Shown: positions 1 through 6,316 of the stretch, in pieces | How positions within the stretch are numbered: the stretch's first letter is position 1 | Layout of the letters: each line of letters begins with the position of its first letter | DNA from: Nitrospirillum amazonense | GTDB taxonomy: Bacteria > Pseudomonadota > Alphaproteobacteria > Azospirillales > Azospirillaceae | Reading direction: 5' to 3' | Length of the DNA stretch: 64,000 nt | Assembly (NCBI RefSeq): GCF_007828035.1 | Contig: NZ_VITV01000007.1 | Coordinates: 305,318-369,317 of the forward strand | The notes under the pieces: model-generated | Told to the model about the DNA's origin: nothing | Seen by the model: only the letters and a program-made list of their open reading frames with translations | Database searches by the model: none | Translations under genes and position numbers: made by a program

Positions 1-60
1 TATTTGCTGGTCGACGACTTCATCAATCCGGCGCTACGTCGCCTGCGAACCAACCCTTAA
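1..60 (+). CDS. 3' end of an unidentified protein (partial)
   Basis: The first 60 bases read open in frame 1 to a TAA at 58-60 and give a 19-residue tail ending in RRLRTNP. The rest lies outside the window. A VD followed by PALRRL loosely recalls the end of peptide/nickel ABC permeases, but this is far too short to decide. It converges on the amidase gene and the two stop codons overlap by a few bases. Confidence 0.45.
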   Translation, partial: YLLVDDFINPALRRLRTNP

Positions 61-1403
61 TAGTCCCCAGCCAAATGGGCCGCCGCCGCCCGCGCGATAG
101 CCAGCAGGCGGGCGTCGGCACCGCGCGGGGCCAGCAACTGCAGGCCCACCGGACACCCGGCAGCGTCCGTGCCCACCGGCAGGGTGACCGCCGCCATGTC
201 CCCCAGATTGGCGACGCAGCAGTTGCGCAGCGCCATCAGGTTGGCGCGGCCATAGGCCGACGGCTCCGCCAGATCAGCCAGCAGCGGCGGGGTGATGGCC
301 ACCGTGGGCAGCGCCAAAATGTCCACGTCGTGGAATAGGGCCTGCACGCCGTTGGCGAAGCGGTCGAGGAAAGCGACGCGCGCGTCATAGTCCAGCACAT
401 CGGCCGAAGCGCGGATACGGGGGCCGACATAGGCGTCCAAACTGGGCAGCCAGGCCGGCAGTTCCTGCCCGAGGAAGCCATAAATCTCCGCCCCCGCCAG
501 GCCGCCCCGGCGGAACAGGGCCAAGGCCTCGTCCAATTCCGGAATGGTCACGCTGTCCACCGGGTGGAACAGACCGGTCAGGCGGTCCAGCGCGGTGTCC
601 ACTGCCGCCACCACGCCGGGGCTGCAGTCCTGCCACAACGCTACCGGCGCGCGACCGATACGGATGACGCTGGGGTCCGTCAGCGGATCGATGACGGTGC
701 CGGTCAACAGGCGATAGCCTTGGGCCAGGTCATCCGCCGTCAGCGCCAGGATACCCACGGTGTCCAGGCGCGGCGACAGCGGCACGATGCCGTCGGTCGC
801 CAGGTGTCCCCGCGCGCTTTTGTAGCCATAAAGACCATTCCAGGCCGCCGGAATGCGCACCGACCCCGCCGTGTCGGTGCCCAGCGCCAGCAGGGCGGAC
901 CCCTCATGCAGGCTGAGCGGCGCGCCGGTGCTGGACCCGCCGGGCACGCGGTGGTGAACACGGTCCCAGGGGTTGCGCGGCGTGCCCCAATGGCCGTTGG
1001 CCCCCAGGCCGCCGAAGGCGAATTCCACCATGCGGGTCTTGCCGGTCACGACCGCGCCCTGGGCCAGCAGGCGGCTGACCACGCCGCCCGGCTGGTTCCA
1101 CATGGGCGGCAGGCGACGGGGGGACCCGGCGAATACCGGCCACGTGCCGCCACAAACTGTTCCGGTACCGTAATTATCCTTAAGCGACAGGGGTATCCCG
1201 TCGAACTCGCTGAGCGGCCGGCCTGCTGCACGCCGGATATCGGCGGCGTCCGCCTGGGCGCGCAGCAGGCCGGCGCTGAACGCGACATAGGGATTGTCGC
1301 GGGCGTCGGGCCGCGCCGCCCGGGCGGCGATGCAGGCCTCGGCCAGGTCACGGGCGGTCAGGGTGCCGTCCTTCAGGGCGGCGAGGGCGGTGCTGAGATC
1401 CAT
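57..1403 (-). CDS. Amidase signature family hydrolase
   Basis: A 448-residue member of the amidase signature family, which cleaves amide bonds with a Ser-cisSer-Lys triad. The visible triad parts are the Lys in SLKDNYGTGT, the first Ser in PGGSSTGAP and the nucleophile Ser in TDTAGSVRIPA. The frame stays open upstream to 1787, but family-like sequence begins at the ATG at 1403 (MDLSTALAALKDGTLTARDL), the usual amidase N-terminus, so that start was chosen. No signal peptide is seen, so it is probably cytoplasmic. The substrate cannot be told. It stands alone, convergent with the gene ending at 60. Confidence 0.88.
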   Translation of the reverse strand: MDLSTALAALKDGTLTARDLAEACIAARAARPDARDNPYVAFSAGLLRAQADAADIRRAAGRPLSEFDGIPLSLKDNYGTGTVCGGTWPVFAGSPRRLPPMWNQPGGVVSRLLAQGAVVTGKTRMVEFAFGGLGANGHWGTPRNPWDRVHHRVPGGSSTGAPLSLHEGSALLALGTDTAGSVRIPAAWNGLYGYKSARGHLATDGIVPLSPRLDTVGILALTADDLAQGYRLLTGTVIDPLTDPSVIRIGRAPVALWQDCSPGVVAAVDTALDRLTGLFHPVDSVTIPELDEALALFRRGGLAGAEIYGFLGQELPAWLPSLDAYVGPRIRASADVLDYDARVAFLDRFANGVQALFHDVDILALPTVAITPPLLADLAEPSAYGRANLMALRNCCVANLGDMAAVTLPVGTDAAGCPVGLQLLAPRGADARLLAIARAAAAHLAGDY

Positions 1404-1613
1404 GGGATGGCGCCTTGGGATGGGGCGTTTTTCTGGGCCGGCGGAACCCTGGCACGGGCGGCACCCCACCCGCAACCCGGCAAGAGGTGCGACAACCGGA
1501 CGCCATATCCGGCCGCTATCGAATTCATATCCCCCCTGCATTTCACAGGGTGGGGGGTACGGGGTTAGCGTCAGCCCATCGCAACCACCCACCAAACCTG
1601 AGGGGATTTCAAA

Positions 1614-1883
1614 ATGCAGACCACCACCACTCGCCGCCTGGGCCTGGGCCTGATCGTCGCCACCGCCGTCGCCGGCGCCACCCTGGCCGCCGCCCCGGCC
1701 AAGGCCGCGGATATGGAGAAGTGCTACGGCGTCGTGAAGGCCGGCCACAACGACTGCAAGACCGACAGCAACTCCTGCGCCGGCCATGCCACGAAGGACC
1801 GCGACCCCGGCGCCTTCATCGCCGTGCCGGCCGGCACCTGCGCCAAGATCTCGGGCGGCAGCACCGAACCCGCCAAGAAGTAA
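1614..1883 (+). CDS. bufA: Bufferin precursor peptide, DUF2282 family (copy 1)
   Basis: An 89-residue precursor with an N-terminal signal peptide (basic TTTTRR, then a hydrophobic stretch ending in AKAA). The mature part has exactly four Cys in the DUF2282 pattern, starting EKCYGVVKAG, with Cys spacings of 10, 6 and 20 residues. DUF2282 proteins are substrates of DUF692/DUF2063 enzymes and belong to the bufferin family of ribosomally made, Cys-modified peptides linked to copper protection. The ATG follows a GAGGGG ribosome site. It leads a four-gene operon. A long hairpin right after its stop may let this gene be expressed above the enzymes. Copper binding by this copy is inferred from the family. 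Confidence 0.86.
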   Translation: MQTTTTRRLGLGLIVATAVAGATLAAAPAKAADMEKCYGVVKAGHNDCKTDSNSCAGHATKDRDPGAFIAVPAGTCAKISGGSTEPAKK

Positions 1884-1893
1884 GCCGTCATCT

Positions 1894-1924
1894 CAGCGGC
1901 GTGGGCCAGAGGCCCACGCCGCTG
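1894..1924 (+). terminator. 14-bp perfect hairpin between bufA and bufB (copy 1)
   Basis: CAGCGGCGTGGGCC (1894-1907) is the exact reverse complement of 1911-1924, with a 3-base AGA loop, ten bases after the bufA stop. No U-run follows, so it is better read as a partial terminator or RNA-protecting stem that sets a high precursor-to-enzyme ratio. Confidence 0.6.
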
Positions 1925-1984
1925 TAGGCCGCAAGCACGGCCGCCGGGCCTTTTCGGGAAGCGTCAGCGGACTGAAAAGGGAGG

Positions 1985-2024
1985 AAGCCAAGCCAGCGTA
2001 TGCTGGCGCCCGGCACTTGAGTGC
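1985..2024 (+). repeat. Dispersed two-hairpin repeat, copy A
   Basis: A 40-base element starting AAGCCAAGCC with stem CCAGC-GTAT-GCTGG and a second stem GCACT-TG-AGTGC. It lies between bufA and bufB. A related copy sits at 59080-59119 with altered but still pairing arms. Confidence 0.7.
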
Positions 2025-2048
2025 ACACGTGAAACAAGGGACGCCGTC

Positions 2049-2897
2049 ATGGGCATCACCGGTATCGGCCTGAAGGCCCGCCATACGGCCGAGCTGTTGG
2101 CCCACCGCCCCTCCCTGCGCTTTCTGGAAGTGCACGCCGAGAACTACATGGGGGCTGGCGGCCCGGCGCACCGCTGGCTGACCGTGCTGCGTGAGGCGTA
2201 TCCCCTGTCCATCCACGGCGTCGGCCTGTCCCTAGGCGGAGCAGAGCCGCTGGATGCCGACCACCTGGCCGATTTGGCGGCCCTGGTGAATCGCTACCAG
2301 CCGGAACTGGTGTCGGAACATCTCGCCTGGTGCCGCATCGACGGCACCTACCTCAACGACCTGCTGCCCATTCCCTATACCGATGCCAGCCTGTCCCTGG
2401 TGGCCGATCACATCGATCAGACGCAAACGGCCCTGCGCCGCCACATCCTGGTCGAGAACCCGTCCAGCTACATGGCCTTCCCGGAAAGCGATTGGGACGA
2501 GGCCGCCTTCCTGGCGGAACTGGCCCGCCGTACCGGCTGCGGCATCCTGCTGGATGTGAACAACATCCACGTCAGCGCCCACAATATCGGGCTGGACGCC
2601 AAGGCCTACTTGGCCGCCCTGCCGACCGGTGCCGTGGGCGAAATCCACGTGGCGGGGCATGAGCCCGTCACCCACGACGGCCGCGCCGTGCTGCTGGACA
2701 CCCACGGCGCCCCCGTCACGGCTGCCGTGTGGGACCTGTACCGCCAGGCGCTGACCCGCTTCGGCCCCGTCCCCACCCTGGTGGAGCGGGACGCCAACAT
2801 TCCGCCCCTGGCCGAATTGCTGTCCGAGGTCGCCACCGCGGACGGCATCGCCGAGGTCCTGCCCGGAAAGGACGCGGCCCATGCCCACGCTGCTTGA
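2049..2897 (+). CDS. bufB: DUF692 multinuclear iron oxidase (MNIO), bufferin maturation (copy 1)
   Basis: A 282-residue DUF692/MNIO-family TIM-barrel enzyme. Family members bind two or three iron ions and oxidatively rearrange Cys residues of a peptide partner. Conserved metal-site motifs are visible in order: [43 protein letters not shown] and EIHVAGHE. The ATG at 2049 follows an AAGGGA ribosome site. It overlaps the next gene by 17 bases, so the two are probably translationally coupled. The substrate is presumably the upstream DUF2282 peptide. No signal peptide, so it acts in the cytoplasm before export. Confidence 0.92.
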   Translation: MGITGIGLKARHTAELLAHRPSLRFLEVHAENYMGAGGPAHRWLTVLREAYPLSIHGVGLSLGGAEPLDADHLADLAALVNRYQPELVSEHLAWCRIDGTYLNDLLPIPYTDASLSLVADHIDQTQTALRRHILVENPSSYMAFPESDWDEAAFLAELARRTGCGILLDVNNIHVSAHNIGLDAKAYLAALPTGAVGEIHVAGHEPVTHDGRAVLLDTHGAPVTAAVWDLYRQALTRFGPVPTLVERDANIPPLAELLSEVATADGIAEVLPGKDAAHAHAA

Positions 2898-3618
2898 GCG
2901 CCAGCGCGACATGCGCGACTGGGTGCTGGCCACCACCGGCACGCCACCCCTGCCCAATGCCGGCCTGCACCGTGACAACACCCTGGGCGGCTTGGCGGCG
3001 GTCCTCGCCGCCGGCTTCCCCGTCACCCAACGCCTGGTGGGCGAGGCCTGCTTCACTGGCCTGGCCCAGGCCTACGTCCGCCACGAACCGCCGCGCGAGG
3101 CGCCGTTGCTGCGGTACGGCACCGGCTTCCCCGCGTGGCTGACCGGGCAGGAGGTGGCGCGGCAGCTGCCCTACCTGGCCGATGTCGCCCGGCTGGAGGC
3201 GGCATGGACCCATGCCTACCACGCGACGGAGGCAGCCCCCCTGGACGCGAGCGTCCTGGCCACCCTGGGCGACGCGGTGGAGGATGCCGTCTGGCGCCTG
3301 CACCCCAGCCATCGCTTCGTCACCAGCCCCTGGCCGGTGGACCGCATCTGGCAAGCCAACCAGCCGGAGGCTGGCGACGCAACGGTGGACCTGGACACCG
3401 ACGGCGACACCCACCTGCTGGTGGTGCGACCGGCGGCCGAGGTGCTGCTGATCCGCCTCGGGCCCGGTGCCTTCGCCCTGTTGATGGCCCTGGGCGCCGG
3501 TTTGCCCCTGGGCAGCGCCTGGGACAACGCGCTGGCCCTGGACGCGGGCTTCAATCTGGAACACGAATTAACCGGCCTGCTGGCGGCGCAGGTCTTCACC
3601 GGAGTGGAATTGCCATGA
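2881..3618 (+). CDS. bufC: DUF2063 putative DNA-binding/partner protein of the MNIO enzyme (copy 1)
   Basis: 245 residues with a DUF2063 N-terminal half: helical LLERQRDMRDWVL, then AGLHRDNTLGGLAAVLAAGFPVTQRLVGEACF, then an LPYLADVARLEAAW block. The C-terminal half is a less conserved domain of about 100 residues. DUF2063 proteins are the usual partners of DUF692 enzymes and help them recognise the precursor; the old label DNA-binding is historic. The ATG lies inside the end of bufB, and its own stop overlaps the DoxX start by 4 bases. Confidence 0.9.
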   Translation: MPTLLERQRDMRDWVLATTGTPPLPNAGLHRDNTLGGLAAVLAAGFPVTQRLVGEACFTGLAQAYVRHEPPREAPLLRYGTGFPAWLTGQEVARQLPYLADVARLEAAWTHAYHATEAAPLDASVLATLGDAVEDAVWRLHPSHRFVTSPWPVDRIWQANQPEAGDATVDLDTDGDTHLLVVRPAAEVLLIRLGPGAFALLMALGAGLPLGSAWDNALALDAGFNLEHELTGLLAAQVFTGVELP

Positions 3619-4109
3619 CCTTGCCCGTGACCACCCCCTCAAGCGACAAGCCCGCGCCCATCGCCCTGGCGCTGGCCCTTATCCACCGGCTGGAGCGGTT
3701 CCCCCGGGGGCTGGACGGCCTGCTGTGGCGCCTGGCGGCGGCCACTGTCTTCTGGCGGTCCGGCCAGACCAAGGTGACGGGCTTCCACATCAACGACACC
3801 ACGTTCGACCTGTTCCGGGACGAGTACAAAGTGCCCCTGGTTCCGCCGGAGGTGGCGGCCGTGCTGGCCAGCATCACGGAAAACCTGTGCGCCGTGCTGC
3901 TGGTCGTCGGCCTGGCGTCCCGCCTGTCGGCCGGCGCCCTGTTCGGCATGACCCTGGTGATCGAGATCTTCGTCTATCCCGAAAGCTGGCCCGACCATCT
4001 GCTGTGGTCGGCGGTGCTGGTCCCCATCATCCTGCGCGGCCCCGGCGTCCTGTCGCTGGACCATCTGGTCCGCCGGCGGCTGGACCCGGTGGCGGGTCAC
4101 AACTTGTAA
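3615..4109 (+). CDS. DoxX family membrane protein of the bufferin operon
   Basis: A 164-residue DoxX-family protein with about four membrane spans. Family-like sequence starts with a short cytoplasmic lead, then RLAAATVFWRSGQTKVTGF, then hydrophobic segments around residues 85-150. The ATG overlaps the bufC stop (ATGA), so it is part of the operon. DoxX proteins often accompany DUF692/DUF2063/DUF2282 genes, with a proposed redox or membrane role that is not firmly established. The frame is open far upstream inside bufC, but the overlap and an upstream GGAGTG mark 3615 as the start. Confidence 0.85.
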   Translation: MTLPVTTPSSDKPAPIALALALIHRLERFPRGLDGLLWRLAAATVFWRSGQTKVTGFHINDTTFDLFRDEYKVPLVPPEVAAVLASITENLCAVLLVVGLASRLSAGALFGMTLVIEIFVYPESWPDHLLWSAVLVPIILRGPGVLSLDHLVRRRLDPVAGHNL

Positions 4110-4183
4110 GATCATAACGGTTGGAACAAACCCGCCGCACGGACATTCTCAGGCCGGTCCCATCCTGCCTGAGGAGCGACACC

Positions 4184-5218
4184 ATGAGCATCCAGTACGG
4201 CACCAACATCATCACCTTCCAGCCCACCATCAACATGGCGGGCGACCTGCCCGGCCTGTTTTCCACCACGCTTTTCTTCCCCAATCAGGCCAGCCACGGC
4301 GTGAATATCGACACCGGCTCGGTCGGCATCGTCGTGCCCATCGCCACGCTGCAGGACGGCGCGGGCAACTTCCAACCCTGGGCCCAGCCCACGGGGGAGA
4401 CGCTGACCTTCACCTACGAGCCCAGCGGCAACACCCGCACGGGTCCCGTCGTGGTCGTCACCGGCCTGCAGGTGGGCGACGGCACACCCCAGGGCACCGC
4501 CGTCTTGGGCCCAGTGCGCGTCATGGCCTGCACCAATGACGACACGGTCTATATGCTGGGCGTGGGCATCGGGCTGGAGGCCAAGGCCACGCTGACCCCA
4601 TCCGGTAATGCCGCCACGGCGTTGGACAACCCCTTCCTGAACCTGCGCGACATGCTGGAGCCCGACCCCGCCGTGCTGCCGGCCTATGCCCTGACGGCGG
4701 CCTTGCAGGCGGACGGCCGGCACGGCCTGGTGACCCTGGGACAGACCATCGACAGCCTGCAGGGCTACCGCTTCCTGCCCCTGGTGGCCGATTCCAGCAG
4801 CCCCAGCGGCCTGCAACTGCCCTGGGTGCAACTGACGGTGACGCCGCAGGGCGGAACGCCCATCCAAACCCAGGCGCAGATGCTGATGGATGCGGGCATC
4901 ACCAACATGTTCATCGGGGTCATACCCGAGCCCCAGCCCCCCATCCCTTGGCTGAACACCGCCGTCACCATTCAGGCGGAGGATGAGGCCGGCGCCACCG
5001 CGCTGAACTACAGCTTCGTCAATACCCAGCCGGCCGATGGCCCGGGCCCCAACGTCAACTGCGACCCCAGCCAGACGGCGTCGCCCAGCCGCATCCTGAA
5101 CGGTGGCCCCAGCCCCCAAGGCGGCAGCTTCCTCAACACCGGCGTCCACCTGCTGGCCGCCTATGATTATGTGGTCGACGCCGTCAACACCCGGCTGGGC
5201 CTGCGCCCGCGTTCGTGA
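4184..5218 (+). CDS. Uncharacterised protein with an aspartic-protease-like DTGS motif
   Basis: 344 residues, not assigned with confidence. Near the N-terminus is GVNIDTGSVGIVV (Asp43), the classic hydrophobic-DTGS form of pepsin-like and retropepsin-like aspartic proteases. Near residues 228-240 is QMLMDAGITNMFI, which resembles a degenerate second DTG site. DUF3443-type bacterial proteins carry similar motifs. There is no signal peptide or membrane span. The ATG at 4184 has a GAGGAG ribosome site. It lies 74 bases after the DoxX gene on the same strand, so it may be a fifth member of the bufferin operon. Protease activity is unproven, since the second Asp motif lacks the usual Ser/Thr. Confidence 0.7.
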   Translation: MSIQYGTNIITFQPTINMAGDLPGLFSTTLFFPNQASHGVNIDTGSVGIVVPIATLQDGAGNFQPWAQPTGETLTFTYEPSGNTRTGPVVVVTGLQVGDGTPQGTAVLGPVRVMACTNDDTVYMLGVGIGLEAKATLTPSGNAATALDNPFLNLRDMLEPDPAVLPAYALTAALQADGRHGLVTLGQTIDSLQGYRFLPLVADSSSPSGLQLPWVQLTVTPQGGTPIQTQAQMLMDAGITNMFIGVIPEPQPPIPWLNTAVTIQAEDEAGATALNYSFVNTQPADGPGPNVNCDPSQTASPSRILNGGPSPQGGSFLNTGVHLLAAYDYVVDAVNTRLGLRPRS

Positions 5219-5307
5219 GCCCCGTGCGGCGACGTTTCCCCGCGACAGGCGGCGTCCGACATGGTTCAACAAGGCCGGACGCCGCCGTTTCTAAGGAAAC
5301 GCCCCTC

Positions 5308-5337
5308 ATGGAAATGAACCCGCCATGGAAATGAACC
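5308..5337 (+). promoter_or_regulatory. 17-bp duplication of the lysR start, leaving an 8-codon leader frame
   Basis: ATGGAAATGAACC occurs at 5308 and again at 5325. The ribosome site AAGGAAA (5293-5299) is well spaced for the first ATG, whose frame runs only eight codons to a TGA at 5332-5334. The regulator itself must start at 5325, 25 bases from that site, inside the leader frame. Confidence 0.55.
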
Positions 5338-6221
5338 AGGTGCGCTATTTCGTGGCGCTGTGCGAAACCCTGAACTTCACCAAGGCGGCGGAGGCCTGCG
5401 GCGTGGCCCAGCCCTCGCTGACCAAGGCCATCCAGAAGCTGGAGGAGGAACTGGGCGGGCCGCTGTTCGTGCGCGAACGCACCCTGACCCATCTGTCCGA
5501 CCTGGGCCGCCTGATGCGCCCGCACCTGGAGGCGGTGTTCCATGCCAGCGAGTCCGCCAAGCTGGAGGCGCGCAGCTTCAACACGCTGGAAAAGGGCCGG
5601 GTGCGCCTGGGCGTCATGTGCACCATCGGCCCCACCCGCCTGGTGGGCTTCCTGAAGCGGTTCCGCGCCGCCCTGCCCTCGGTGGAGGTCGCCTTGCGCG
5701 ACGCGCCGGGACGCGAGGTGCTGGCCCTGCTGATGGAGGGGGAACTGGACTGCGCCCTGCTGGGCCTGCCCGACCTGCCGGAACGGGTGGAGGCGCGGCC
5801 CCTGTATCAGGAGCGTTACACCGTCGCCTTCGCCCCCGGCCACCGCTTCGAAGCCATGGACGTGGTGCCCCTGGCCGAACTGGACCAGGAAGACTACCTG
5901 AACCGGGTGAACTGCGAATATCCGCAGCATTTCGACAGCCTGGGCATCCCCGACCCCGCCGACGTCCGCGTCTGTTATGAAAGCGAGCGGGAGGACTGGA
6001 TTCAGGCCATGATCCTGGCCGGCCTGGGCTGCGCCGTGATGCCGGAATTCCTGCCCATGCTGCCCGGCATCGCCACTCGCCCCCTGATCGAGCCGGAACT
6101 GTCGCGCACCGTCAGCCTGGCCAGCGTCGCCGGCCGCCGCCACTCCCCCGCCCTGCGCGAGTTCATGGCCCTGGCCCGCCGTTACGACTGGGGAGGAACG
6201 GCACAGACAGCCGCCGCCTAA
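5325..6221 (+). CDS. LysR-family transcriptional regulator
   Basis: 298 residues. A winged helix-turn-helix occupies residues 1-60 (FTKAAEACGVAQPSLTKAIQKLEEELGG) and a periplasmic-binding-like effector domain follows from about residue 90. Such regulators sense a small molecule and usually control a neighbouring gene. The best target candidate is the exported enzyme gene that starts 95 bases downstream on the same strand. The start codon region is duplicated (see 5308-5337), which may lower its translation. The effector is unknown. Confidence 0.9.
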   Translation: MEMNQVRYFVALCETLNFTKAAEACGVAQPSLTKAIQKLEEELGGPLFVRERTLTHLSDLGRLMRPHLEAVFHASESAKLEARSFNTLEKGRVRLGVMCTIGPTRLVGFLKRFRAALPSVEVALRDAPGREVLALLMEGELDCALLGLPDLPERVEARPLYQERYTVAFAPGHRFEAMDVVPLAELDQEDYLNRVNCEYPQHFDSLGIPDPADVRVCYESEREDWIQAMILAGLGCAVMPEFLPMLPGIATRPLIEPELSRTVSLASVAGRRHSPALREFMALARRYDWGGTAQTAAA

Positions 6222-6316
6222 ACCCCTTCCCGGCTTCAGCCAATCTGTATATTGTATCCAAAATCGGCCCCGCCAAAGAGGGCTGAAGGAACGGATTGGC
6301 AAGGGGCCCTGCGATC

